The notes below the pieces were generated by a model, which made no database searches, was not told the origin of the DNA, and saw only the letters and a program-made list of their open reading frames with translations. Source: Belliella calami (GTDB lineage Bacteria > Bacteroidota > Bacteroidia > Cytophagales > Cyclobacteriaceae). From it: a stretch of DNA of 64,000 nt. The translations under genes and the position numbers were made by a program. Shown one piece after another: positions 36,363 through 45,743 of the stretch. Position 1 is the stretch's first letter. Each line of letters starts with the position of its first letter. Location of the stretch: contig NZ_JAKZGS010000003.1 in NCBI RefSeq assembly GCF_022549695.1, positions 186,001 through 250,000 of the forward strand. Reading direction: 5' to 3'.

Positions 36363-37553
36363 ATGAAAAATCAGATCATTTTAATGCTGACAGGGTTGAT
36401 CCTTTTTTCCTGCGCTTCCAAAGAATTGATGCCTTTCAAAGAAATTGGAGCGGCATATCCAGTTTTGAAAAAGGTGTTGGAAAATAGCGATACTTACAAA
36501 GTTCAAATTCTCTATTCCCAAATAGAAAGGGATAGTTTGGGAAAACCAATATTAAAAGATTGTGCTTTCAACTTAAATGATGAGGTGTATTACTACCCTG
36601 CAAGTACAGTCAAGCTTCCAGTAGCAATTTTAGCTTTGGAATGGTTGCGGGAACAAAAAACAGATGGGCTTTCTGCAAATACCATTATGCTGACAGATTC
36701 TGTTCGGGAGTCTCAAATTCCCGCTTTGTATGACAGCACTTCACAAAACTTGTCGCCAAGTATAGCTCATTACATCAAAAAAATTCTTTTGGTTTCAGAT
36801 AATGATGCATACAACCGTTTGTATGAATTGCTTGGACAGGAGTACATCAATGAAAAGCTAAAACAAAAAGGACTGAAAAACACAATTATCAATCATAGGC
36901 TGAGCATCTTTATGAGTCCCGAAGAAAATAGAAACTTAAACCCGATAAGATTTATTGGAGACAATGGAGAAATAGTATTGGAGATCCCGGCGAGAGTCAC
37001 TACCAAAGTCTATCAAAACCAAGATAAACCAAGCTTAGCAAAAGCTTACAAAAGTGGAGGAGAGTTGGTGTCTGAGCCGATGGATTTTACGTTCAAAAAC
37101 AAGTTTTCTTTGTCAGATTTTCATGGGGTAGTCCAGAGGATAGTATTTCCAGAGCTTTTTGCAGAATCAGAGAGATTTCAAATTTCTGAAGAAGACCGAG
37201 ATTTTGTTCTGAAATATATGTCCATGCTTCCAGGGAAAAGTGATTTTCCTCGATATGAACTTCCAGAGTATTATGATAGCTATTCAAAATTCTACAAATT
37301 TGGAACAAGCAAAGAACCTATACCTGATGAATTTGTGATCTATAACAAAACAGGGCAAGCATATGGACATCTTCTCGATGGTTCATACTTTGTCAATAAA
37401 ACGGAAGGGGTAGAGTTTTTTGTTTCTGCTGTGATCTATGTGAATGAAAACAATATTTTGAATGACAATAACTATGAATTCGATGAAATAGGGTTTCCCT
37501 TTTTTAAGGAATTAGGAGATTATCTATATGATTTGGAACTTAGAAGGAAGTAA
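36363..37553 (+). CDS. Class A beta-lactamase-like serine hydrolase, lipoprotein
   Basis: 396 aa from the ATG at 36363, which begins a lipoprotein signal (LILFSCAS, lipidated Cys near residue 17). The active-site triad of penicillin-recognising enzymes is complete: SxxK as ASTVKLPVA, SDN as VSDNDAYN, and KTG as NKTGQAYG. The protein is longer than class A beta-lactamases (about 270 aa) and lacks clear omega-loop residues. A peptidoglycan or peptide hydrolase is as likely as a resistance enzyme. It is a single gene, with a terminator just after the stop. Confidence 0.85.
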   Translation: MKNQIILMLTGLILFSCASKELMPFKEIGAAYPVLKKVLENSDTYKVQILYSQIERDSLGKPILKDCAFNLNDEVYYYPASTVKLPVAILALEWLREQKTDGLSANTIMLTDSVRESQIPALYDSTSQNLSPSIAHYIKKILLVSDNDAYNRLYELLGQEYINEKLKQKGLKNTIINHRLSIFMSPEENRNLNPIRFIGDNGEIVLEIPARVTTKVYQNQDKPSLAKAYKSGGELVSEPMDFTFKNKFSLSDFHGVVQRIVFPELFAESERFQISEEDRDFVLKYMSMLPGKSDFPRYELPEYYDSYSKFYKFGTSKEPIPDEFVIYNKTGQAYGHLLDGSYFVNKTEGVEFFVSAVIYVNENNILNDNNYEFDEIGFPFFKELGDYLYDLELRRK

Positions 37554-37558
37554 AATAA

Positions 37559-37597
37559 AAAAGCCTATCAAATGTGTGATTGATAGGGTTTTTTTTA
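37559..37597. terminator. Bidirectional terminator
   Basis: CCTATCA and TGATAGG form the stem, with A-rich left and T8 right flanks, between the convergent serine hydrolase and HisA-like genes. Confidence 0.85.
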
Positions 37598-37610
37598 ATT
37601 ATGTTGGAGG

Positions 37611-38351
37611 CTAGTTCCCGTGGGCTGCCATGAATTTGTCCAGGTCTTGTAGGGTTATTTTTCCTTCATAATATGCCCTTCCAAAGACTACCGCAGTGAC
37701 TCCGTTTTCTTTTAGTTGAATAAAATCATCGATAGATCTTACACCACCATTGGCAGCAAGGTGAATTGTCGGAAACTTTGCTACGATCTCTTTATAAAGT
37801 TCAAAATTCGGACCTTCCATTACCCCATCTCTTGTGACATCGGAGCATTTGAGGTATTTTAAGCCTCTTGAGTAGAAGTTTTCTATATGTTCAAAAAGAT
37901 CTACCTCAGTTTTTTTTGTCCATCCTTTTGTTTTGATTTTATGATCTTCAGGATTGGTGTCAGCAGCTAAGTTGATTTTTTCTCTACCATATGACATGAT
38001 CCATTGGGCAAATCTCTCAGGGTAGGATACAGAAACAGAAGCTGCTGTGATTGCACGGGCACCATGTTCAAAAGATTTGAGTACATCGCCATCTGTGGAA
38101 ATCCCACCTGTAAAATCAACATTTAGATTGGTGTATCCCGAAATAGCTTCCAGAATGTGGTAGTTTTTTGGTTCTCCTCGCCGCGCTCCATCCAGATCTA
38201 CCAAATGAAGCCATCTGATGCCGTGGTCTTCAAATGCTTGGGCAATTTCTAGGGGGTTATTGGAAATCACTTCCTCGGTAGAGAAGTCTCCTCTTTTGAG
38301 TCGGACACATTTTCCGTTGATCAAATAAATAGAAGGAATAATATCAAACAT
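37611..38351 (-). CDS. HisA-like TIM-barrel protein lacking the first catalytic Asp
   Basis: 246 aa from the ATG at 38351 (an upstream frame to 38420 is not family-like). The HisA signature is easy to follow: DIIPSIYLINGKCVRL, LHLVDLDGA, LAADTNPED, CSDVTRDGV, AANGGVRS and VVFGRAYYEG. HisA isomerises ProFAR to PRFAR in histidine synthesis. Here the catalytic Asp of PAIDLIDG (Asp8 in Thermotoga) is Tyr9; the second Asp (Asp127 equivalent) is kept; one phosphate-loop Gly is Thr (DFTGGIS). No other his genes are nearby. It may be a paralogue with a different substrate. Confidence 0.8.
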   Translation of the reverse strand: MFDIIPSIYLINGKCVRLKRGDFSTEEVISNNPLEIAQAFEDHGIRWLHLVDLDGARRGEPKNYHILEAISGYTNLNVDFTGGISTDGDVLKSFEHGARAITAASVSVSYPERFAQWIMSYGREKINLAADTNPEDHKIKTKGWTKKTEVDLFEHIENFYSRGLKYLKCSDVTRDGVMEGPNFELYKEIVAKFPTIHLAANGGVRSIDDFIQLKENGVTAVVFGRAYYEGKITLQDLDKFMAAHGN

Positions 38352-38517
38352 GGTTTTATAGGCTTTTATTGACAGTAATGCTAAGGTTCTATGTTTTTTC
38401 AGAAAGTGAGGGCAATTCACCTTCTCTTTAAATTACTAAAGATAATAGAAGAACTCATTATTTTGCAATCCTCTGGTAAATTGTTTGGTTTATTATACAA
38501 TATAATTTAAAAATAAG

Positions 38518-38534
38518 ATTATCCGCAAATATGA
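38518..38534. repeat. One end of the dispersed ATTATCCGCAAATA repeat
   Basis: GATTATCCGCAAATATG matches the end seen at 49480-49494 and resembles the termini of the MITE-like copies at 24201 and 62483. No second end is seen, so it is probably a relic. The rest of 38352-38632 is AT-rich and shows no gene. Confidence 0.5.
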
Positions 38535-38632
38535 AAGTAAGTTATTAAGAATGCTTGCATTGATGTAGGTGAGTCAGTCTAAAACTTATCGTTTAGTATA
38601 AGGGCGAAAGTATTTTTTTTTGGATCTCAAGC

Positions 38633-39673
38633 TCAATAAGTCAGTCGGGCAATTTTTCCTCCTGCACCTGATGCCCAAATACTCCCTTGTGATTTGTCTA
38701 TTGACACTGCATGAAAGCCTTCATCAGAAAATTTCTCCCAGTTTATTCCTCCGTCTTTTGAATAGTCGCTTCCATTAGTTCCTACAGCAATTACCCAATG
38801 GTGCCTCGGGAAGTATGCTACTCCAGACCGAAATCCATTAGGTAGATTTCCAACTAATATTTCCCAACTATTTCCCAATTCAGGAGAATAGATTACATTT
38901 TTTTGTGAAAGATCGGGCTTTAGGTAATCCCCACCTACAGCGATCAAGTTATTGTTGTCTAATTTTGAGAGCGAAAAAATACCTTGGGAAGGCTCTCCCT
39001 GGATGATAGGTGTTTCTTTGATCTCCCATCTGTGTCCTCCATCATTGGAACGATAGATTTTGCTTTTACTTCCACCACTTGAAAACCAAATGAACTCGCT
39101 ATCCGTCAAAATTGTCGATCCACTCGCAGCAAAAGATCCTTCACCAGATTCTGCGCTCGGACTTGACTCGAGCCAAGTCCAGCTTTCTCCTCCATCTATT
39201 GTTTCCAAAACCATCCATTTGCCATCTACAGGATCTCCAATTGCGTAGCCTTTACGGTTTTTGTAAAAGGAAATCCCATCTAGGAAAGCCTCATCTGGTC
39301 CTTGATATTTCTTTTGCCAAGTCTTGCCGCTATCTGTAGTTTTATAAATGACGGCAGGTTGTCCAGCAGAAACAGCAACTGCTGTTGAAGCACTGAGCCC
39401 TTCAATGTCCCTAAAATCCACGGAATCGAGTCCATCGATAATGCCAGTGGACCAAGATTTTCCTCCATCCAAAGTCAAAAGCCAAGTGCCTTTAGAGCCA
39501 CTGGCCCAAATGATTTCTGATGTAAGAGGAGATAACCCACGAATAGAAGCGCCACTTGGAACTTCCATAATTTCCCAACCAGTGGGGGAATCAATTTTTG
39601 GGTGTTTGCGATTCTCTTGACATGAGCCGAGAAGGGCGGTAAAGGCCATTGAAAACAAAAGTCTTTTTTTCAT
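38633..39673 (-). CDS. YCF48/BNR-repeat beta-propeller lipoprotein
   Basis: 346 aa from the ATG at 39673, which gives a lipoprotein signal (ALLGSCQE). It holds repeated YCF48-type blades: GGKSWSTG, SGKTWQKK, GGESWTWL, GGHRWEIK and GGINWEKF. The fold is a seven-bladed propeller, annotated in databases as a photosystem assembly-like or oxidoreductase protein. Its role in Bacteroidota is unknown. The heme lipoprotein gene ends 23 bp upstream on the same strand, so the pair is probably cotranscribed. Confidence 0.8.
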   Translation of the reverse strand: MKKRLLFSMAFTALLGSCQENRKHPKIDSPTGWEIMEVPSGASIRGLSPLTSEIIWASGSKGTWLLTLDGGKSWSTGIIDGLDSVDFRDIEGLSASTAVAVSAGQPAVIYKTTDSGKTWQKKYQGPDEAFLDGISFYKNRKGYAIGDPVDGKWMVLETIDGGESWTWLESSPSAESGEGSFAASGSTILTDSEFIWFSSGGSKSKIYRSNDGGHRWEIKETPIIQGEPSQGIFSLSKLDNNNLIAVGGDYLKPDLSQKNVIYSPELGNSWEILVGNLPNGFRSGVAYFPRHHWVIAVGTNGSDYSKDGGINWEKFSDEGFHAVSIDKSQGSIWASGAGGKIARLTY

Positions 39674-39696
39674 ATTGGTAGCGAGGGGTTTTGGAG

Positions 39697-40350
39697 TCAA
39701 AGCCTTTTGATGACTTCGGACTTTGGCAATCTTATACTCCACATTCCACGAAGATCTCCAATTTTATGATTCTTTGCTTTATCTTCAGGATAAAGTTTCT
39801 GGATTTTATCTAAAGTCTCTTCATTGATATCTGTTTTGGGTTCTCCATGGCAGTTTAGGCAAAGACTATTGGGGATTTGAATTGCTTTGGTGTAAAGCAG
39901 AACTTCTCCGTTTTCGAATTTTTGGATGTTGGGTTCGTTTTTAATGTCGTTTTCAGAATTGTAGGCGTAAGCATCCAAAATAGGGAATTCTTCTTCAGTG
40001 GGCTTGTCCAATGGATTCCTGAAATCGATAGATGCTCTTTTTATTGAAATATTATGTTTTTGGCTAACCTCGCTCAGGATAGGGAGCGCTTCTACATTAC
40101 AAAAAGCTATGGCTTCAGGAATTCCTTTTTCTGAAATTGCTTTTTGCAATGCAGTGATTAATTGTGTTTGTGCTTCAGTGCTAATTTCATCTCCCCATTT
40201 CATCGCTTCTTCCAAGATCTCTACCTCGCTAAGTTTTTTGACTTCCATGCTTTTGTTCACTTCTTCAAAGATGTCCTTGCTGATTTTTTCGTTTGAATTA
40301 CAGGATAAAAGTAACTGTGTACACAAAACTGTATAAATAATTTTTTTCAT
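39697..40350 (-). CDS. DUF3365 (Tll0287-like) single-heme c-type lipoprotein
   Basis: 217 aa from the ATG at 40350. The lipobox LLLSCNS gives a lipidated Cys near residue 17. A single heme-c site, CLNCH, follows in the C-terminal third. The conserved DUF3365 tract AIAFCNVEALPI and IRLPKSEV is present. Family members bind one heme and serve as heme sensors or electron carriers in the periplasm. It precedes the YCF48 lipoprotein gene on the same strand and is divergent from the T9SS protein at 40532. Confidence 0.88.
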   Translation of the reverse strand: MKKIIYTVLCTQLLLSCNSNEKISKDIFEEVNKSMEVKKLSEVEILEEAMKWGDEISTEAQTQLITALQKAISEKGIPEAIAFCNVEALPILSEVSQKHNISIKRASIDFRNPLDKPTEEEFPILDAYAYNSENDIKNEPNIQKFENGEVLLYTKAIQIPNSLCLNCHGEPKTDINEETLDKIQKLYPEDKAKNHKIGDLRGMWSIRLPKSEVIKRL

Positions 40351-40531
40351 CTTTATTATATCTTTGCCTAAAAATACGGTTAAAAAACCATTTCTTAAAA
40401 GGTTAAATGCTGTTTGTTTGAGGCCTCCAATTTTCATTGAAGCAGCTGCTTGCAATCAATTGAAAATAGCTTTCTTTTATGCTTAATAATCCTAATTTTA
40501 CACTGCCTAATCAATTGACTAGCTTGTTCCA

Positions 40532-43342
40532 ATGAAAAAAATATACGTTCTAGTAGTTTTGTTGTTTTTTGTATGTTCTCTGAATTTTGCACAAACTTGG
40601 AGGAGAGTTGGTGGTTGGGGAAATGATTTTTCAGGTATTTCTTGGGTGAATGATGAAGTTGGGTATGTCTCTGGAGATCAAGTGATCCTAAAAACCGTAG
40701 ATGGTGGGCTCAGCTGGACAGAACAGCAAGCTCCCATCAAAAACAAAATGAATGGAATAGATTTTTTCAATGAAAATGTTGGCTTGATCGTGGGTGATAA
40801 TGGAGAAGTTTACAGAACTGCCAATTCAGGTGAGTCATGGGAACTGATCTCCGTTAATACTTCAAGTTCTCTAAAAAAAGTAAAATTTCTTAGTCAAAAC
40901 AGGGCATACATTGTCGGCGAAGGTGGGGAATTGTACCGATCTACCAATGGGGGTCAGTCTTGGGCAAGACAAAATGTGGGAACTACAGCTAATTTGACAG
41001 GTTTGACATTTGTAAATATTGACACTGGATATGTTTCTTTGGCAAGTGGAGCAGTATTAAGGACATTCAATCAGGGGAATAATTGGACAATGCTCAGTAC
41101 GGGCAATTCCAAGCCATTGAATGATATTTATTTTTCAAGTGGAAAAATTGGCTATGCAGTAGGAAATGAAGGGACAATTCTCAAAACGAGTGATGCAGGA
41201 GTTAATTGGACTTTAGTTAATTCAGGTACAGAAAGAGATTTATTGGGAGTGTCATTCAACAAGACCAATAGAAACCTTGGAGTAATAGTAGGGAAGACAG
41301 CTACGTTACTGAGAACCATCAATGCAGGACTTACTTTTGATGGGATCAATAGCAATAATACCCAAGATTTTAGTGCTGCAAGTTTTAGGGCAAATTCAAA
41401 TGCTGTTTTTGCAGTAGGTACGAGTGGTTTTGTCTTGGCATCAACCAATTCGGGGGGGTCTTGGTCCTTGAGATTGTCCGGGATCAAAAATGACTTCAAT
41501 GCCACAAAATTTAGAACTGATAATCTCGGGTATATTGTCGGGACTGATGGTAAATTTTTTGTAACATCAAATGGTGGAAACAGCATCAATGATCGATCTA
41601 GACCTTTGACGGTTGCATTTAACAATCTCTTCTTTTCCACCAATGCTTACGGTTATATCGTAGGGGATGGTGGTACAGCTTTGAGAACCTCCAATTCAGG
41701 TACCAATTGGACTTCACTGAATCTCAATACGAGCTTGAACCTGAACGGTGTCTATTTTTTTAACAATAATCTTGGTTTTATAGTCGGTGACAATGGTTTT
41801 CTTGCAAAAACAGAAAATGCGGGCATTAATTGGCAGCAAGTCTCAGCTGGTAGTACAACGGCCAATCTTAATCAAATTTTGTTTTTTGATCAATCAGTTG
41901 GCTTGATTGTAGGAGACAATGGTTTTTTGAGCAGAACGGAAGAAGGTGAAGAATGGACTCAAGTATCCTCAGCTACCTCAGCATCTTTAGTTGAATTGAC
42001 TAAATTAGACGATAATTCAGCTTTGGCTGTTGGCGAAAATGGCACAATCATTAAAACAGAAGACAAAGGACTTACATGGAAGGCTATAATCACTCCATTC
42101 AATGTTGATTTTACTGGTGTAGATTTTTTGGATGAGTCTGTAGGGTTTATTTCAGGAGAAAAGGGTTTGATATTGAAAACAGAAGATGGTGGAGAAACTT
42201 GGATTCAAATGCCTACCGGTACTTTTCAAGATCTTACAGGTTTGAGCTTTGGCTCTTTGAGCATAGGGTATGCAGTAGGTGAAAGAGGAAGCTTGTTTCA
42301 GTATAGATGTGCTGTTCCAGATACTCCGACATTGATTTTTGGGGAGTCAAATATTTGCCTTAGCCAGCAAGCATACAGTGTCCAAAGTTCAGGAGAAGCA
42401 GGAGAGGTATTTGAATGGCGGGTAGATGGCGGGACTATTTTGGAAGGACAAGGCTCAAACAGGATTATCGTACGATGGGATACCCCTGGTAGAAATGCAG
42501 TCTTGGTAAGAGGACAAAATGAATGTGGAAATGGAGGTACCAAAGGGCTCGAAGTCTTGGTTTCAGTAGCGTCACAAATTATTGCAGAAATTAGTGGGGA
42601 AGGGGCTGTCTGTTCAAATTCTTTTGTAACGTATTCAGTAAATGATGTGCCAGGGACAGAGTTCGTATGGCAGGCTAGTGGAGGATTGGTGAGAGAAGGT
42701 CAAGGAACAGCTAGTGTTACTATTGAATGGACAGGGGTTGGTTCACAGACTTTGTCAGTTACACCTCGGAATCCTTGTGGATCAGGCACCATGTTTTCCA
42801 AACCAATAACTATAGAAAATGCGCCTTCAACAGCTTCATCAATTAGTGGAGCTGACATGGTTGGATTAATAGAATATGATTATGAAGTTATCAATGTTCC
42901 AGGGATGAATTATACTTGGTCTATTTCAGGTAATGGGGGGGCTATAGTCGAAGGGCAGGGTTCAAATAAGGTTGTGGTAAAATGGGCAAGAGAAGGAGAG
43001 TTTGATTTGACAGTGACTCCTATGAATAGCTGTGATACCGGGCCAGCTTCCAGTTTGACTGTAACAGTAAATCTGATCACTAGTATAGAAGAGGAGAAAA
43101 TATTGGATTCTTTTATCCAGGTATATCCAAACCCTTCGAGTGGAGATATTCAGATTGCTACTTCAGGACTATCTGATATAAGGGAGATCAGTATTGTAAA
43201 CAGTCTTGGGCAGACTCTCCAGCAAGTCCAACCTAGTCAGGGTGTTTTTTATTATAGAATTCTCAATTTACCAAGAGGACTTCATACGCTAATCATAAGA
43301 ACAAGGGAAAATAAATACTATAAGAAGGTGATTGTTGAGTGA
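40532..43342 (+). CDS. Secreted 14-repeat YCF48 propeller / PKD-like protein with T9SS sorting domain
   Basis: 936 aa. A signal peptide ends at NFAQ (about residue 20). I count 14 YCF48/BNR units of about 42 residues (pattern GxxVGxxGxxxxTxNxGxxW) from 35 to about 590, enough for two seven-bladed propellers. Three PKD/Ig-like domains follow (about 595-840). The last 75 residues are a type A T9SS C-terminal domain, with VYPNPSSGDI, SLGQTLQQ and a KKVIVE end, so the protein is exported by type IX secretion and probably anchored at the surface. Substrate unknown. The N-terminal propeller resembles the lipoprotein at 38633. Confidence 0.9.
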   Translation: MKKIYVLVVLLFFVCSLNFAQTWRRVGGWGNDFSGISWVNDEVGYVSGDQVILKTVDGGLSWTEQQAPIKNKMNGIDFFNENVGLIVGDNGEVYRTANSGESWELISVNTSSSLKKVKFLSQNRAYIVGEGGELYRSTNGGQSWARQNVGTTANLTGLTFVNIDTGYVSLASGAVLRTFNQGNNWTMLSTGNSKPLNDIYFSSGKIGYAVGNEGTILKTSDAGVNWTLVNSGTERDLLGVSFNKTNRNLGVIVGKTATLLRTINAGLTFDGINSNNTQDFSAASFRANSNAVFAVGTSGFVLASTNSGGSWSLRLSGIKNDFNATKFRTDNLGYIVGTDGKFFVTSNGGNSINDRSRPLTVAFNNLFFSTNAYGYIVGDGGTALRTSNSGTNWTSLNLNTSLNLNGVYFFNNNLGFIVGDNGFLAKTENAGINWQQVSAGSTTANLNQILFFDQSVGLIVGDNGFLSRTEEGEEWTQVSSATSASLVELTKLDDNSALAVGENGTIIKTEDKGLTWKAIITPFNVDFTGVDFLDESVGFISGEKGLILKTEDGGETWIQMPTGTFQDLTGLSFGSLSIGYAVGERGSLFQYRCAVPDTPTLIFGESNICLSQQAYSVQSSGEAGEVFEWRVDGGTILEGQGSNRIIVRWDTPGRNAVLVRGQNECGNGGTKGLEVLVSVASQIIAEISGEGAVCSNSFVTYSVNDVPGTEFVWQASGGLVREGQGTASVTIEWTGVGSQTLSVTPRNPCGSGTMFSKPITIENAPSTASSISGADMVGLIEYDYEVINVPGMNYTWSISGNGGAIVEGQGSNKVVVKWAREGEFDLTVTPMNSCDTGPASSLTVTVNLITSIEEEKILDSFIQVYPNPSSGDIQIATSGLSDIREISIVNSLGQTLQQVQPSQGVFYYRILNLPRGLHTLIIRTRENKYYKKVIVE

Positions 43343-43530
43343 GCATTCATTAAAGCGAAGAGATAAACTATGGTGAATCTTGACTTTAGGATAAATGTTT
43401 TAGCAATAAATGAAAATGATCTAACCATATTTTTTCACGCTAAAAGATAGATTGATGTAAGTGAACAAAATTTTATTCTGAATAAGAAAAAAATAATCAA
43501 TAATACATCCATATTTAGAATAATAGTAAA

Positions 43531-43580
43531 AAATCAAACCCACAATCAAAATATTATTTTGATTGTGGGTTTGATTTTTT
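43531..43580 (+). terminator. Very long perfect hairpin with T tail before the PLP enzyme gene
   Basis: A 23-bp perfect inverted repeat (43531-43553 with 43555-43577) has almost no loop and ends in TTTTTT. It lies 189 bp after the T9SS gene and 40 bp before the PLP gene ATG. It acts as a terminator for the former or an attenuator for the latter. The gap 43343-43530 shows nothing else. Confidence 0.7.
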
Positions 43581-43620
43581 AAAGGGTTTTTTGCTGATTT
43601 GCATCAATAAACCCAAAGAT

Positions 43621-44865
43621 ATGATGAATAGAGAATTTCATCCAGAGAGTTTGATGATGACTCATGGATACAAGCCCGAACTTTCAGAAGGAGCAATCAA
43701 GTGCCCAATTTTTCAAACTTCAACGTTTGTTTTCAAGTCGGCAGAAGAAGGGAAAGCCTTTTTTCAAGTAGCCTATGGTCAGAGGGAGAAAGAGCCAAAT
43801 GAAGAGTTAGGGTTGATTTATAGCAGGTTGAACAATCCTGATTTACAGATTTTGGAAGAAAGACTGTGTCTTTGGGATGGAGCTGATGAGTGTGCGGTTT
43901 TTGAAAGTGGTATGTCTGCAATCTCAACCGTGATGTTGGAATTTTTGAGACCTGGTGATGTGATGCTATACAGCAAGCCCGTCTATGGAGGGACAGATCA
44001 TTTTGTGAACAAAGTTTTGCCACAATACGGAATCAAAGGTATTGGATTTACAAGTGTACAGAGTAAAGAAGAAATCCTAGAGCTTGTCAAAGGTCAGGAA
44101 GAAAAAGTGAAGATGGTATATGTTGAAACACCAGCTAATCCCACCAATGCACTTTTTGACTTGAAAATCTGTAGAGAAGTAGCCGATGAATTGTCAGGTG
44201 ATGAAAAAGAAGTCGTAGTCTGTGTGGATAATACCTACATGGGGCCTCTTTGGCAACATCCATTGAAGCATGGGGCGGATCTGATAGTATATTCAGCTAC
44301 CAAGTATATCGGGGGTCATTCAGATTTGATTGCAGGAGCCGTTTTGGGAAGATCCAAACATATGGTGAGAGTTAGGACACTTCGGACATTCCTAGGGAAT
44401 ATGGCAGGTCCATGGACAGGTTGGTTGCTCATGCGAAGTCTTGAGACACTGAAGGTAAGGATGACCAAGCAAGCAGAAAATACAGTTAAAGTAGCTGATT
44501 TTCTCAAAGCCCACCCTAAAGTGGAGAAAGTCTATTATTTAGGCCATTTGGAAGAAGGCACCATTCAATATGAAATTTTCAAAAGGCAATTGACTTCTGC
44601 GGGAGCAATGATATCTTTTGATGTGAAGGGTGGTGAGAAGGAAGCGTTTACATTCTTGAATAACCTCAAACTGATGAAGTTGGCAGTTTCTCTTGGAAGT
44701 ACCGAATCACTTGCAGAGCATCCAGCTACCATGACTCACAGTGATGTTTCGGCTGAGGATCGAGAATTACTTGGGATTTCAGAGAAACTCGTTAGAATAT
44801 CAGTAGGCGTAGAGCATCATTCCGATATCATTTGGGATATAGAACAAGCTTTGGAAAAAGTGTGA
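43621..44865 (+). CDS. Cys/Met metabolism PLP-dependent enzyme (cystathionine gamma-synthase / methionine gamma-lyase family)
   Basis: 414 aa from the ATG at 43621, with a second ATG at 43624; an in-frame TTG at 43591 is less likely. The PLP lysine is Lys228 in SATKYIGGHSD. YSRLNNP near the N-terminus, ESGMSAI and VETPANPTN are fold-type I signature blocks. Members catalyse gamma- or beta-elimination or replacement on cystathionine, homoserine esters or methionine. The sequence blocks alone do not settle which. It stands alone between two strong hairpins. Confidence 0.88.
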   Translation: MMNREFHPESLMMTHGYKPELSEGAIKCPIFQTSTFVFKSAEEGKAFFQVAYGQREKEPNEELGLIYSRLNNPDLQILEERLCLWDGADECAVFESGMSAISTVMLEFLRPGDVMLYSKPVYGGTDHFVNKVLPQYGIKGIGFTSVQSKEEILELVKGQEEKVKMVYVETPANPTNALFDLKICREVADELSGDEKEVVVCVDNTYMGPLWQHPLKHGADLIVYSATKYIGGHSDLIAGAVLGRSKHMVRVRTLRTFLGNMAGPWTGWLLMRSLETLKVRMTKQAENTVKVADFLKAHPKVEKVYYLGHLEEGTIQYEIFKRQLTSAGAMISFDVKGGEKEAFTFLNNLKLMKLAVSLGSTESLAEHPATMTHSDVSAEDRELLGISEKLVRISVGVEHHSDIIWDIEQALEKV

Positions 44866-44893
44866 TTAGAATTTAAATTTCGCGTATTGATTA

Positions 44894-44927
44894 AGCCATG
44901 CCTATCAGTGATAGGTATGGTTTTTTG
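44894..44927 (+). terminator. Terminator of the PLP enzyme gene
   Basis: CCATGCCTATC pairs with GATAGGTATGG, with one G-T pair, followed by TTTTTTG. Confidence 0.85.
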
Positions 44928-44985
44928 TTCGTATAGCAGTATTTTGGAGAGCCGTATAGTACTTTGAAAGAATTAACAATTCTCT

Positions 44986-45528
44986 TTATTTATCCACCTT
45001 TTCAACTTCTGACCTGATGATCACATATTGGAATATATCCCCGATTTTATCATTTTTGATATAGGCATCTCTAAGAATTGCTTCAGGGATAAACCCAGAT
45101 TTTTCGAGTACTTTCATACTGGCAGTATTGTAGTCAAAGACCTGTGAAAAAATCCTTTTGATATGAGGGAATTTATCCAAAACATACTCAGAATATAGCT
45201 GAACTGCCTCAGAAGCTATCCCCTTGCCCCAAAATGGTTCTGCAACCCAAAAACCAATTTCCAGACTAGTTCTCAATTCATCCTTGCAGATTTCACCACC
45301 TACAGAACCCACCAATTGATCATTGTATTCGATGGCAAAATTTTGTGGAGGATTAAATTTGATATTATGCTCTATCCAATGCCTGGCATCATGAATGGTG
45401 TATGGCTGTGGAAAAGTGTCCTTTAAGTTTTTGGCGATATTAGGATTGTTGGCTATAGGATAAAGACTGTGGAAGTGTCCATCATTCCATCTTACCAAAG
45501 CAATATTACCTTTACCTGTGATCTTCAT
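44986..45528 (-). CDS. GNAT acetyltransferase (RimJ/RimL type)
   Basis: 180 aa. The GNAT fold is shown by EIGFWVAEPFWGKGIASEAV (strand beta-4 and the acetyl-CoA loop) and FDYNTASMKVLEKSGF (motif B). This pattern is shared by RimJ/RimL-type N-terminal acetyltransferases and antibiotic acetyltransferases. The substrate is unknown. The convergent PLP gene ends 120 bp away. The start at 45528 gives normal family length. Confidence 0.85.
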   Translation of the reverse strand: MKITGKGNIALVRWNDGHFHSLYPIANNPNIAKNLKDTFPQPYTIHDARHWIEHNIKFNPPQNFAIEYNDQLVGSVGGEICKDELRTSLEIGFWVAEPFWGKGIASEAVQLYSEYVLDKFPHIKRIFSQVFDYNTASMKVLEKSGFIPEAILRDAYIKNDKIGDIFQYVIIRSEVEKVDK

Positions 45529-45743
45529 ATTGGTGCGTTGGGTTAGTTAAGGTTAATTTAACTTAATTTTCGAAGAAGACAAATTTTTTGATTCAATCTG
45601 ATATTTTAAAGGATAGTTATGTCTTTTACTTGAGAAATAAGAACTATTGGTAATCAGTGGATTGGATGACGAAGGGTAGCGTAGTGTGGGGTTTGGAGCT
45701 GTGAGGAGAAGAATTTTTTTTGTTGACAAACAATCAAAATGAA

